Below, one piece after another: positions 1 through 8,572 of a stretch of DNA of 64,000 nucleotides. Position numbers and translations under genes: made by a program. The notes under the pieces were generated by a model that saw only the letters and a list, made by a program, of their open reading frames with translations, was not told where the DNA came from and made no database searches. This DNA comes from Peribacillus sp. Bi96 (GTDB taxonomy: Bacteria > Bacillota > Bacilli > Bacillales > DSM-1321), in the NCBI RefSeq assembly GCF_918698115.1, contig NZ_CAKKLV010000003.1, positions 62,001 through 126,000 of the forward strand, written 5' to 3'. The number at the start of each line of letters is the position of its first letter. Position 1 is the stretch's first letter.

Positions 1-24
1 TAATGATTTATCTGTTTTAAGCAT
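1..24 (-). CDS. Start of a gene running off the left edge
   Basis: Only the first eight codons are inside the window: an ATG at 24 read leftwards. A strong Shine-Dalgarno sequence (AGGGGGAGGA, minus strand, 31-40) sits seven bases upstream of the ATG. It follows the NadX-like gene by 39 bases in the same direction, so it is probably the next gene of the same catabolic operon. The product cannot be named from eight residues. Confidence 0.6.
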
Positions 25-63
25 ATTTTTTCCTCCCCCTTCATTAGCTTGATTTATCATTCA

Positions 64-849
64 TTACCCGATTTGAAGGCACTTTTCCTTGTTTTGCAGC
101 GTAGCCAAAACACTTAACGCGGCTAGATAACTCGTTTTTGGATTATTTGGCATCGGATCATTTTCCACTTCAAGTCTGAATTTCCCGAACGAACCTGACG
201 CTTCAATTAGGTGAATGTTTTTAGTCACATTTGGATCGGCAATGATTTTCACTTTCGTCTTTTCAGGTCCAAGACCAGCCAATGACAGCACAATCGCCAC
301 ATTAATATTTCTCGGAAACTGCTTGATCGCTTCTGAAGCCGATCCTTGGAATAAGACCGTTTCTTCTACCAATGACGAACCTGATGGCAATGCGTTGGGA
401 GGCTTTCTTGTGGTTATGCAAACGGATTCAAGTCCATTCACAGCTTTTGCCGATTTAAGTACATCAAGACCTCCGATCGCACCAGAAGGTAGGAAAATAT
501 TAACGTTATTATTTCTGCAAATATTGTTTGATTCTTCTGCAAATCCAGCATCCGCCATCACTCCTATGCTGCTTAGCAAAAGATCTTTTCCGCTTTTAAG
601 AACGGTCATTGCATACTCTTCTGCAGCTTCAATCGTTGCTGCTTCTATGACTACATCCACATCCGATTTAAGAAGTGCGTCGACATCCCTATAGGACTGT
701 GTACTAAATTCCTCAGCTAGTTGGGCTGCGATTTCTTCACGGCGTGCATAAATCGCAACGATTTTCCCACCTGGAAGAAGTCCGTCATTATTTATTGCCT
801 GAAGCAGGAATTTCCCGATGTTCCCGCATCCGATTAAGCCTAATTTCAT
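64..849 (-). CDS. Aspartate dehydrogenase-like protein (NadX family)
   Basis: A 261-residue NAD(P)-dependent amino-acid dehydrogenase of the NadX family, which oxidises L-aspartate to iminoaspartate. The N-terminus carries the Rossmann glycine motif GCGNIG (residues 7-12). Near the C-terminus are the family signatures NIHLIE, SGSFG and NPKTSY, including the His expected in the active site. Length is normal. In NAD synthesis this enzyme works with quinolinate synthase, but here it lies between an aldehyde dehydrogenase and another catabolic gene. It more likely handles an amino or imino acid intermediate of that pathway (inference). The ATG has a GGATG-type ribosome site and lies 16 bases after the aldehyde dehydrogenase gene. 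Confidence 0.8.
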   Translation of the reverse strand: MKLGLIGCGNIGKFLLQAINNDGLLPGGKIVAIYARREEIAAQLAEEFSTQSYRDVDALLKSDVDVVIEAATIEAAEEYAMTVLKSGKDLLLSSIGVMADAGFAEESNNICRNNNVNIFLPSGAIGGLDVLKSAKAVNGLESVCITTRKPPNALPSGSSLVEETVLFQGSASEAIKQFPRNINVAIVLSLAGLGPEKTKVKIIADPNVTKNIHLIEASGSFGKFRLEVENDPMPNNPKTSYLAALSVLATLQNKEKCLQIG

Positions 850-865
850 GAAGTTTCATCCTTTC

Positions 866-2311
866 TCAATCAGCAAACCCGAATGAATCTGCAAAGAATT
901 CCAACCCACAATGCCTTGTTTCCCGGGAAACGCCACTTTCCTTTAAACCAGGGAAATCCAGAGCCAAGTCGCTGAAAACGGTATGATTATTATGGAAAAC
1001 CGCACCAGCTTCAAGGCGATCTGCCATTTCGATAGCAATATCTTCATTCTCGGTCCAAACAGATGCACGCAGGGCAAACTCACTATCATTTGCTAATTTT
1101 ACAGCTTCATTAATATCATTGAAAGGTAAAATTGGAATGATGGGTCCGAATTGTTCGACCCGAACCACTTCACTATGCTGATTGACACCTGTAATAATAG
1201 AAGGAAGCATATAGTAACCTTTATCCCAAGTTTCTGGATTTAGTTGAATGCCTGCAGTGATTATGTTTCCGCCTGAATGTTCCGTTCTTTCGATCAAGCC
1301 ATTCACGTAGTCATACTGTGCTTTATTATTCAATGGACCCATTGTTACATCAGGCTGAATACCATCACCAACTACCACCCGATTAAATTCTTTAGTCAGT
1401 TTTTCAACAACCTCATCAAAACGTGATTCTTGGACGTACACTCGTTTAACCGCAGAACACACTTGACCTGAGGCTCGTAAAATCCCCATTCTCAAACGTT
1501 TGATTGCCGCTTCATCCATATTGGCGTCCTCCATGATGATAGCAGGATCATTGCCGCCAAGTTCCATATATACTTTTTGTAGATTTCCAGCTGACTTCTT
1601 CATTATATCTTTTCCGGTTTCAGTACTCCCGACAAATGCCACTGTCCGGACTCGGGAATCCGAGCAAAGTTTGTCACCGATAGCTTTTCCTGATCCTGAC
1701 ACTATATTGATGACTCCCGGAGGAAAGTGTTCCGCTACTACTTTCAAAAAAGTCATAATCGTTAATGGGCAATTCGTGGCAGGTTTTACTACAACGGCAT
1801 TGCCTGCTAAAACAGCAGGTATAACCCGTTTAAAGGTTAATATCATTGGAGAATTCCACGGTGTGATAATTGCCGTGACTCCTCTTGCTCTTCTTCTGAT
1901 TTGGACTTTTTGTTTTCCTGGAAGCACTTCTGGTTTCCACCAATCAAGTAACTCTGCCGCGCAGCCTTTCATGACTTCAACACAGCGTAATAAATCTTTC
2001 TTAGCTTCAACAAGGCTTTTCCCATTTTCCCGGACAAACATGGTTACATTTTCTTCAATTACTTTTGATAATTCTGCTGCCGCTGCATTCATCCGGTTAG
2101 CCCGATCACATATATCCGTTCGCGACCATGTTCTAAAAGCCTTTTCAGCCGCTTCGATCGCATCATTGACAATTTCCTCAGAACATTTTGCCACCTGGCC
2201 AACCACTTCCGATGTGTTTGCAGGATTGCTCACATCAGCTTTTTCTGCACTTTCCATCCATTCTCCATCAACAAGGTATTTTCCTGAAACAAATGGGTAC
2301 GTCGAAATCAT
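866..2311 (-). CDS. NAD(P)-dependent aldehyde dehydrogenase
   Basis: A full-length 481-residue member of the aldehyde dehydrogenase superfamily, oxidising an aldehyde to its acid. The oxyanion Asn is in TPWNSP (Asn153), the general base in MELGG (Glu250) and the nucleophile in GQVCS (Cys285). The coenzyme loop FVGSTETG is also intact. The general type is succinate-semialdehyde or betaine-aldehyde dehydrogenase-like, but the substrate cannot be read from the sequence. It follows the ThDP enzyme gene by 13 bases. A decarboxylase followed by an aldehyde dehydrogenase is a natural pair: 2-oxo acid to aldehyde to acid (inference). A GGAGG site precedes the ATG. Confidence 0.9.
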   Translation of the reverse strand: MISTYPFVSGKYLVDGEWMESAEKADVSNPANTSEVVGQVAKCSEEIVNDAIEAAEKAFRTWSRTDICDRANRMNAAAAELSKVIEENVTMFVRENGKSLVEAKKDLLRCVEVMKGCAAELLDWWKPEVLPGKQKVQIRRRARGVTAIITPWNSPMILTFKRVIPAVLAGNAVVVKPATNCPLTIMTFLKVVAEHFPPGVINIVSGSGKAIGDKLCSDSRVRTVAFVGSTETGKDIMKKSAGNLQKVYMELGGNDPAIIMEDANMDEAAIKRLRMGILRASGQVCSAVKRVYVQESRFDEVVEKLTKEFNRVVVGDGIQPDVTMGPLNNKAQYDYVNGLIERTEHSGGNIITAGIQLNPETWDKGYYMLPSIITGVNQHSEVVRVEQFGPIIPILPFNDINEAVKLANDSEFALRASVWTENEDIAIEMADRLEAGAVFHNNHTVFSDLALDFPGLKESGVSRETRHCGLEFFADSFGFAD

Positions 2312-2324
2312 TCAAATTCCTCCA

Positions 2325-4013
2325 TTATAATTTTTTGGGCTTAAAAGCTTCCGCAGCTCCTGGAGGTCCTCCAAATGGCTTGGCCATCGGTCCCACAGCT
2401 TCCATATCAACAACGATCATTGAAGGCTTACGTCTTTCTTTCGCCTTTTTCAATTCGGATACGAATTCATCTCCAGACCCAATCCTGACAGCATTAAAGT
2501 GCATGGATTCTGCCAGTTTTACGAAATCGGGACTCAATAAATCCACGGCTACCTGTCGCCCATACGCGGCTGTTTGAATATTGCGAAGAACCCCATAGCC
2601 TGAATCATCAAACAATACGATGATAACTGGTAAGTTTTCTTCAGCTGCCGTTACCATTTCCCCGACATTCACCATAAACCCACCGTCTCCAGCCATCAGA
2701 ACCACGGTTTTATCCGGACATCCCTTTTGGGCACCAATTGCAGTCGGAAGACCTTGACCAATTCCTCCCCCTGATGCATGAATGGATGTTCTCGGCTCAC
2801 GGATTTCAAATAAACGGCTGCCCCAAACGTTTGCCTGTACAGTTACGTCACGAACTAATATCGTATCAAACGGTAATATCTCCCTCATGCCATCTACAAA
2901 TTGCTCATAAGGACCTAGCGTTTCTCGAAGTTGAGCGCGCACTTCATTTCTAAGCGAACGGACTTCTTCTATATAAGAAAGTTCCGCTTGTACTGAATTT
3001 TCTTCAAGCTTCTGATTAATGGCAGCAAGCATATCTTTGGCATCGCCAACCAAACCTAGCGTTGCTTTATAGTTTCGGTTAATCGCCTGCAAATCCGCAT
3101 CAATCGCTATATGTTCTTCAGGCACCGGTACCTTCCAATTGGACGTTTCATTTCCTCTGAATCGGACACCTACGCTAATCAATAAATCCGCATTCCTTAA
3201 AAACTCTTTTGTTGGCTCATAAGCCGCAAAATGTCCTATACATTGTTCATGGGTTTCCGGGATCGAACCTTTTCCAGATTGACTGGTTATTACTGCTGCA
3301 CCCAGGATCTCCGCCAATTTCCGCAACTCTTGCGTGGCATTGGCACTGATGACCCCACCTCCGGCCCATATCACAGGACGGCGTGCTGCAACTATTTTTT
3401 GTACGGCTTGTTCAGGAATGAATGCATTTGACTTTATTTCAACCGATGATTCCCGTACCCCATCGAGCGAGAGATCTTCTATGATAGCCGATTGGTAATC
3501 AATAGGAATCTCCAAAGTAACTGGTCCCGTCGGCGCAGTCAATGCTTCTGTTATCGCCTTCCTTACAACTGCAGCAGTTTGGGCAGGATTTCTAAGCCTT
3601 ACAGCATTTTTACAAGCGCCGCTCATCATTGAGAGCTGGTCTTTACATTCATGTATGTATCCTCTGCCCGTTCCAAGATAAGAAGAAGCAACTTCCCCTG
3701 TAAGATGTAGAAGAGGGACGCCAGCGGCCCAAGCTTCCACTAATGAACCAGCCGCATTTCCCGCCCCTGTTCCAGTACTGGTAATCACTACACCTAATTT
3801 ACCAGTCGCGCGGGCATAACCATCGGCCATATTGACTGCACCGCTCTCTCCGCGGGAACAAATGAGTTTAATGCTACCTTCTCTAAGAATCGCATCATAG
3901 ATAGGCATATTATGAATACTGACAATCCCAAATGCAGCTTCCACTCCTGCAAGCACGAGCTCCTTTACGATGGAATCGGCAGTTGTGAACTCTATTTTTT
4001 CTTTTATTTTCAT
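2325..4013 (-). CDS. Thiamine diphosphate-dependent decarboxylase/synthase (acetolactate synthase-like)
   Basis: A 562-residue three-domain ThDP enzyme of the acetolactate synthase, benzoylformate decarboxylase and oxalyl-CoA decarboxylase superfamily. The catalytic Glu that activates the cofactor is in SRGESGAV (Glu56). The Mg-ThDP motif begins at GDGGF (442-445) and ends near VLFDDSGYG. No regulatory subunit gene (ilvH-type) is adjacent and no branched-chain biosynthetic gene is nearby. A catabolic 2-oxo-acid decarboxylase or carboligase is therefore more likely than acetolactate synthase (inference from context). It is followed by the aldehyde dehydrogenase and preceded by an SDR, all on the minus strand. 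Confidence 0.85.
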   Translation of the reverse strand: MKIKEKIEFTTADSIVKELVLAGVEAAFGIVSIHNMPIYDAILREGSIKLICSRGESGAVNMADGYARATGKLGVVITSTGTGAGNAAGSLVEAWAAGVPLLHLTGEVASSYLGTGRGYIHECKDQLSMMSGACKNAVRLRNPAQTAAVVRKAITEALTAPTGPVTLEIPIDYQSAIIEDLSLDGVRESSVEIKSNAFIPEQAVQKIVAARRPVIWAGGGVISANATQELRKLAEILGAAVITSQSGKGSIPETHEQCIGHFAAYEPTKEFLRNADLLISVGVRFRGNETSNWKVPVPEEHIAIDADLQAINRNYKATLGLVGDAKDMLAAINQKLEENSVQAELSYIEEVRSLRNEVRAQLRETLGPYEQFVDGMREILPFDTILVRDVTVQANVWGSRLFEIREPRTSIHASGGGIGQGLPTAIGAQKGCPDKTVVLMAGDGGFMVNVGEMVTAAEENLPVIIVLFDDSGYGVLRNIQTAAYGRQVAVDLLSPDFVKLAESMHFNAVRIGSGDEFVSELKKAKERRKPSMIVVDMEAVGPMAKPFGGPPGAAEAFKPKKL

Positions 4014-4042
4014 CGCGTTATCCTACCTTTTTTATAATATGA

Positions 4043-4834
4043 TTATAATGCCTTACCGATCGCTCCTGCCGTTTCAATTGTCGAACCCGCTACATAACTT
4101 GCTTTGTCTGAAGCAAGGAAAACAATGACACTGGCGACTTCTTCTGCTTCGCCTACACGACCGAGTGGAATATTCCGTTTCTTCGCAAGATCACCGTAAT
4201 ATTCTTCCGGATCCATATCAGGTGCATTTTTCAATCTTCTACGCTCCCATTGATCGGTCCGGATCAATCCAAGACTCACGGAATTCACTAGTATATTGTC
4301 AAAGGCTAGTTCCTGGGACAGCGTTTTGCTTAAATTCAAGAGACCAGCCCGTGCTGCTGCAGTCGCTACCATGTGACGTTCCGGTTCTTTAGCAAGTGTT
4401 GCATTAATATTAATGATCCGACCGCCTCCCCTTTTCACTAAATGAGGGTGCACAGCACGAACCGCATATATAATGGCAAAAAACTTTAATTGAATTTGTT
4501 CATCCCACTGGTCATCCGTAATGTCAAAAAAGTAACCCATCACGCTTTGACCGGCTGCATTCACCAATATATCGATCCCGCCGAACCTTTCAGCCGTCCC
4601 ATTAATAAAAGAATCCACATCCGACTTTGAGGTGACATCACAAGTTGATGCAAAGATATCTGCCTTATCACCAAATGTGAGCAAATGACTTTGGGCATTT
4701 TCCATACGCTCGCTGCTTCTGCCGCATATAGCCACTTTCGCTCCCTCAGCTAAAAACATTTCTGCTGTTTTTAAGCCCACGCCCGACGTGCCGCCCATAA
4801 TGACAGCCACTTTTCCTTTCAAACCTAAATCCAT
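4043..4834 (-). CDS. SDR-fold oxidoreductase lacking the usual Tyr-Lys pair
   Basis: A short-chain dehydrogenase/reductase-fold protein of 263 residues from the preferred ATG at 4834, which lies 8 bases after AAAGGAG; a GTG at 4843 is too close to that site. The dinucleotide motif GGTSGVG (about residues 14-20), a CDV motif and NAAG are normal. Where other SDRs have YxxxK, this protein reads TAAAR (Thr158, Arg162). The frame is clean on both sides, so this is not an obvious sequencing slip. It may belong to a divergent SDR group or have lost classical chemistry. It sits 95 bases after the VOC gene in the catabolic operon, where a diol or alcohol dehydrogenase would fit. Confidence 0.8.
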   Translation of the reverse strand: MDLGLKGKVAVIMGGTSGVGLKTAEMFLAEGAKVAICGRSSERMENAQSHLLTFGDKADIFASTCDVTSKSDVDSFINGTAERFGGIDILVNAAGQSVMGYFFDITDDQWDEQIQLKFFAIIYAVRAVHPHLVKRGGGRIININATLAKEPERHMVATAAARAGLLNLSKTLSQELAFDNILVNSVSLGLIRTDQWERRRLKNAPDMDPEEYYGDLAKKRNIPLGRVGEAEEVASVIVFLASDKASYVAGSTIETAGAIGKAL

Positions 4835-4938
4835 TCTCATCACTCCTTTTCAAAGCCATTTTCCTTAAACGCTGTCCCTTAATAGTACAAAAAGGTAACT
4901 TTACGCGGATGGGAAATGGCGGATAATGTAACTTCTTC

Positions 4939-5877
4939 TCATTTTTCCGCCAAGACTGAATCATCTATTTCAGCATCCACCCAGCCCGGATCAGGATCTC
5001 CTCCCATTGCCTTGCGTGCTTCGGGCTTCGGAGGCCCAGCAATACCCCATTGATCCATTAAGTGCGGTACCCGTTTCCATACACGTGCTCTCCATTCTGA
5101 TTCATCTTCAATCGTTTCCAAATAGCATGTATACTCCATAACGAAACCGCCTGGGTCCTGAAAATAACAGAAAATATTGTCTCCAGGGCCATGACGCCCA
5201 GGTCCCCAGAGTTCTGACAGCCCCGCTTTTCGAACATTGCTTATGCCGCGCATCAGTTCATCCACGGAATCGACTTCGTATGCAATATGATTGACGGAGG
5301 CATGTACATCTTGGTTAAAGGCAATGGAGTGATGCTTCCTATTGCACCTTAGAAAAGACATTTGGTGCTCGCTCCAATCAGTCACTTTAAAACCAAGTAC
5401 ATCTGTATAAAACTCAACGATCATATCTAAGTTTTTTGTGTTCATGACAACATGATTCAGTTTCACTGGATCTACATTTTTATTGTTCCAAACGGATGTT
5501 TGAACCTCCACCCAAGCTGAAAGCTCAATCACTCGGTTTTCTGGATCGATGAACCTCAGGCCATAACCAGCACCTGCTTCCTCCAAATATCCAGGTTGTT
5601 TAATAATTCGAACTCCCTTTGATTGCAATATCTCAGCTGCACGGTCCACTGCATTTTTATCGACCATGCCGAAAGATATATGGTGCAACCCACGTTTTTC
5701 ACCATTATGAAGGCTTAAAATATGATGTTCCGGTCCAGCGCCGCGAAAATAAACGGTATTCTCTTCTTCTGGAACATCCACTCTATCCAGTCCCCAAACC
5801 TTTTCATAAAACACTGCTTGCTCGTCAAAATTCGGCGTAATCAAACCAATATGTCGTAAATGAGTAATTCCAAGCAT
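4939..5877 (-). CDS. Two-domain VOC protein, extradiol dioxygenase-like
   Basis: About 312 residues from the ATG at 5877, which follows GGGAGG; further upstream in-frame starts lack a ribosome site. The protein has two vicinal-oxygen-chelate modules, as in type I extradiol (catechol 2,3-dioxygenase) enzymes. Candidate iron ligands in the second module are His142 (LNHVV), His197 (VNHIAYE) and Glu248 (VMEYTCY), in the spacing seen in 2,3-dihydroxybiphenyl dioxygenases. This suggests Fe(II)-dependent meta-cleavage of a catechol-like ring (established for the family, inferred here). A cupin gene lies upstream and an alpha/beta hydrolase further up, the classic partner for a ring-cleavage product. 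A glyoxalase-like or non-aromatic role cannot be excluded. Confidence 0.82.
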   Translation of the reverse strand: MLGITHLRHIGLITPNFDEQAVFYEKVWGLDRVDVPEEENTVYFRGAGPEHHILSLHNGEKRGLHHISFGMVDKNAVDRAAEILQSKGVRIIKQPGYLEEAGAGYGLRFIDPENRVIELSAWVEVQTSVWNNKNVDPVKLNHVVMNTKNLDMIVEFYTDVLGFKVTDWSEHQMSFLRCNRKHHSIAFNQDVHASVNHIAYEVDSVDELMRGISNVRKAGLSELWGPGRHGPGDNIFCYFQDPGGFVMEYTCYLETIEDESEWRARVWKRVPHLMDQWGIAGPPKPEARKAMGGDPDPGWVDAEIDDSVLAEK

Positions 5878-5953
5878 CTTTTTTATACCTCCCATAAAAT
5901 AGATTGCTTTTTTGATAGGTTGCATCGACCACATTTAACAATCTAATCGAAAA

Positions 5954-5987
5954 GGGCGCCTCATTAATTTTCATAATGCAGGTGCCC
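5954..5987 (-). terminator. Hairpin between cupin and VOC genes
   Basis: Minus-strand arms GGGCACCT and AGGCGCCC (one G-T type mismatch), an 18-base loop, then TTTT. It lies downstream of the cupin gene and upstream of the VOC gene. It may act as a partial terminator inside the operon that lowers expression of the distal genes. The loop is long, so confidence is moderate. Confidence 0.4.
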
Positions 5988-6003
5988 CTCTTTGGTAAAA
6001 TGA

Positions 6004-6537
6004 TCAGTCTTTAATGATGGCTTCTCTTTCTTTGGAGCGTTGCTTACGTAGTTCTTCCAGCGCGCTTCCTTCAGGATATGTTGGCAGGTTAGGCTTCACT
6101 GCCCCAAGCATTACAAGCATGCGCGCCTCGACATCGCCGTCATTTCTAATTCCCCGATATACTCCAGGCGGGCTGCTGATGCAGTCTCTTGCACTTAGTT
6201 TGATCTCATGCACTTCGCTATAGCTATCTTCTTGAATCAAAGCCGTAACTTCACCCTCAAGAATGAAAAACACTTCTTCTACATCATCGTGAAGGTGTAA
6301 AGGTCCGATACATCCCGGGGGAAGCACCATTGTACTGAGTGTAAAATGCTCACCAGCAATTACATTCGTATCGTTATTCGCCGTGGCCCCACGTCCGATA
6401 TACCTCATCTGTGCACGTTTATAAGCTGGATCGACTTCTTCTTGGAATTTCAAGACGTTCCAATCAAGTGTACGGTCTTTCAATCTAGCAACATGTTTTT
6501 TTTCAAAGTCTTTCACTGAAAAGGTTTCTTTTGTCAT
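6004..6537 (-). CDS. Single-domain cupin protein
   Basis: A 177-residue protein with one cupin barrel. The first metal motif is visible as HLHDDVEEVFFILEGE, followed by a second motif region around SPPGVYRGIRNDGD, where the usual His is replaced by Tyr. The N-terminal 60 residues are charged and likely helical. Cupins of this kind act as small isomerases, dioxygenases or metal-binding accessory proteins; the reaction cannot be told here. The gene is the first of the left-running operon after a 279-base gap below iclR and has a strong GGGAGG site. Its upstream region carries the repeat proposed as the IclR operator. Confidence 0.75.
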   Translation of the reverse strand: MTKETFSVKDFEKKHVARLKDRTLDWNVLKFQEEVDPAYKRAQMRYIGRGATANNDTNVIAGEHFTLSTMVLPPGCIGPLHLHDDVEEVFFILEGEVTALIQEDSYSEVHEIKLSARDCISSPPGVYRGIRNDGDVEARMLVMLGAVKPNLPTYPEGSALEELRKQRSKEREAIIKD

Positions 6538-6578
6538 TTTAAAAATCCTCCCTTATTGGTTGTTTCTAACTCGCATTG

Positions 6579-6596
6579 TGTTTCATTAGCAAAACA
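6579..6596. promoter_or_regulatory. Candidate IclR operator upstream of the cupin operon
   Basis: The inverted repeat TGTTTC-N6-AAAACA lies about 40 bases upstream of the cupin ATG. A near-identical 18-mer (14 of 18 bases) lies upstream of the divergent MFS gene at 9098-9115. IclR proteins bind short palindromes near their own and target promoters (established). Assignment of this repeat to the local IclR is inference. Confidence 0.45.
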
Positions 6597-6752
6597 TTGT
6601 TTTATCTATGAATTAATTCTAAAATGAAACCCTTACATTGTCAATGAGTTTTTAGAATATTTAAAACTATTTTTATAATCCGAACAATCCACTCTCTTGG
6701 AATAACTTGAAACATCTCAACCGAATAGTTCATTTTCAAAACGACAAAAAAA

Positions 6753-6779
6753 TGTGGATACCCTATAAAGGTATCCACA
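6753..6779 (-). terminator. Terminator after iclR-type gene
   Basis: Perfect 10-bp stem (TGTGGATACC and its complement) with a 7-base loop, followed on the minus strand by a run of seven T. It lies 38 bases downstream of the IclR regulator stop and separates that unit from the cupin operon. Confidence 0.8.
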
Positions 6780-6816
6780 CTATCGAAATTTCATTTTTCA
6801 GATTGACACTTAAACA

Positions 6817-7629
6817 TTATAAGAAATCATCATGTTGAAACGGCTTAGCTCCACTATATCCCATATAAACGGATAACTGCCGAGATACCTCCAACAGTTT
6901 CGGCAAGGCGATTTTATCGATGAAATCTTCCTGGTAAGCCGACTCTGTTGCCACGACATTCAAGGCAGCCAATACTTTTCCAGTCCGATCAAAAATTGGA
7001 GCGGCAACGGAAAGGATCCCTGGGTGGAATTCCCCGCTTGTCATTGAATAACCATTTTCCCGAATGGATTCCAACTGTTTTTGAAACTCACCCGGCGTTG
7101 TAAGGGTTTTGTCTGTATATGGAGTGAGGTTTGAGATTTTGAACATTTGCATAAGCATTTCTTTCGGCTGATAAGCCAAAAGTAATTTCCCATTGGCCAA
7201 CGCATGTGCTGGCAGTCGTAAACCTATGTTTACATTGACGGCGGATACCCCTCTGATAGGGGCACTTCCTACATACACAACTTCCTGCCCATCCAAAATG
7301 GACAGATGGCAGGAGGCTCCGATTTCATCACGAAGAGTCTCCATATAAGGCTGGACTATTTCCTGGAATTTCAAGCTATACAAATAACTGAAACCCAATT
7401 CAAGGACTTTAGGGGTTAAACTATAACGTTTTGTATGTTCATCCTGTGACAGATATCCAATATTTTGTAATGTAAATAATAATCGATAGGGTACAGTTCT
7501 GCTTACTCCCAGTTGTTTTGCAATTTCTGAAAGCGATAAACTCGGTTGTAGTTCATTAAAGAGCTTAATGATTTCCAAGCCTCTTACCAATGAATTCGCA
7601 CTATATTTCTCTTTCTCTTCGCTTGCCAT
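6817..7629 (-). CDS. IclR-family transcriptional regulator
   Basis: A 270-residue IclR-type protein. The N-terminal winged helix-turn-helix is visible in LSLSEIAKQLGVSRTVPYRLLFTL. The C-terminal effector-binding domain shows the family landmarks GSAPIRG, LPAHALANGKLLLA, and GILSVAAPIFDRTGKVLAALNV. IclR proteins bind small aromatic or aliphatic acids and control catabolic operons, as activators or repressors (established). The gene lies between the alpha/beta hydrolase and cupin genes, all on the minus strand, and is the obvious local regulator. It probably controls both the left-running operon and the divergent MFS gene (inference from the shared repeat). Confidence 0.92.
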   Translation of the reverse strand: MASEEKEKYSANSLVRGLEIIKLFNELQPSLSLSEIAKQLGVSRTVPYRLLFTLQNIGYLSQDEHTKRYSLTPKVLELGFSYLYSLKFQEIVQPYMETLRDEIGASCHLSILDGQEVVYVGSAPIRGVSAVNVNIGLRLPAHALANGKLLLAYQPKEMLMQMFKISNLTPYTDKTLTTPGEFQKQLESIRENGYSMTSGEFHPGILSVAAPIFDRTGKVLAALNVVATESAYQEDFIDKIALPKLLEVSRQLSVYMGYSGAKPFQHDDFL

Positions 7630-7741
7630 TCAAGTATTCCTCCCGTTGTAAAAAAACTATTCAGTTACGCTGACTGTATTAAAAATTGACACCTTGAAAG
7701 AAAAAACTTGCAGTATATGTACAACTTAGCCTGCAAGTTAC

Positions 7742-8572
7742 TTAGTAAATGTTTTGTATCTTGCTTGCTTCATTTTTGGCCAATTGTCTCTGTAAAAACT
7801 GTGTAACCAATTCATTGAACACCCTTGGATCTTCCTGATAGCATAAATGGCCGGTATTCGGTACGATGACAAATTCGGAATTCGAAATCAATTCATGAAA
7901 AATTCTTGATTCACTCACAGGTGTGACCTGATCCAGTTCACCACACATCACCAATGTCGGTACAGTAATGGAAGAAAGGATATCCATTTGGTTTAAATTT
8001 GATAAAGAGTAAGAGACAGAACGATATCCAGCAGGACGCACTTGCGACATGATGCGCTCAGCTTCCTTCACCACCTCTGCAGGAGCATTTGGCGACACTA
8101 GCGCTTTCACTCTTTTTTTTGCAAGTTCACTTGGTTTTAACGTATCGATGGACTGTAATCTATTCTCGAGTTTTCGCTTATTTTCTTTTAGGCTAACACC
8201 AGCTGCCCCACGTGTCGCATCAGAAATGATCAAGGCATCAACCATTTCCGGGAAACGGCTTGTAAAATCAATAGCGATTGCCGAGCCCATCGAATGACCG
8301 AGTAGGTTAACGGATTGCAAACCAAGACTATCAAGAAATTCTTTCAAGACATCCGCAAACTGTGAAAATTCGTGAAATTCTGCTTTAGGATCGGAGCTTT
8401 CCCCGTACCCTGGTGCGTCCCAGGCAATTACTCTAAATTCTTCACTCATCTGACTGAGCTGTTGACTCCATGATTGAGAATTATTCCCTAAACCATGCAG
8501 GATAACGAGAGCTTTACCTTCTCCCGATTCCCGATAGTGTATCGAGTATTCTTTTAGTTGACTAATTGGCAT
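7742..8572 (-). CDS. Alpha/beta hydrolase
   Basis: 276 residues from the ATG at 8572, which has GAGG eight bases upstream; a GTG at 8587 is a less likely start. The triad is complete: Ser94 in GHSMGS, Asp213 in CGELDQVTP and His241 in NTGHLC. The oxyanion region HGLGNNSQSW is also standard. The fold and size match C-C bond hydrolases of meta-cleavage pathways (BphD/HsaD type) as well as enol-lactonases and small esterases. Next to an extradiol-dioxygenase-like gene, the ring-fission hydrolase role is attractive but unproven. It is first in its transcription unit, 112 bases before iclR. Confidence 0.85.
   Translation of the reverse strand: MPISQLKEYSIHYRESGEGKALVILHGLGNNSQSWSQQLSQMSEEFRVIAWDAPGYGESSDPKAEFHEFSQFADVLKEFLDSLGLQSVNLLGHSMGSAIAIDFTSRFPEMVDALIISDATRGAAGVSLKENKRKLENRLQSIDTLKPSELAKKRVKALVSPNAPAEVVKEAERIMSQVRPAGYRSVSYSLSNLNQMDILSSITVPTLVMCGELDQVTPVSESRIFHELISNSEFVIVPNTGHLCYQEDPRVFNELVTQFLQRQLAKNEASKIQNIY

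Noticed and set aside
2325-4013. Acetolactate synthase for branched-chain amino acid synthesis
   Set aside because: No ilvH/ilvC neighbours; catabolic surroundings favour another ThDP reaction.
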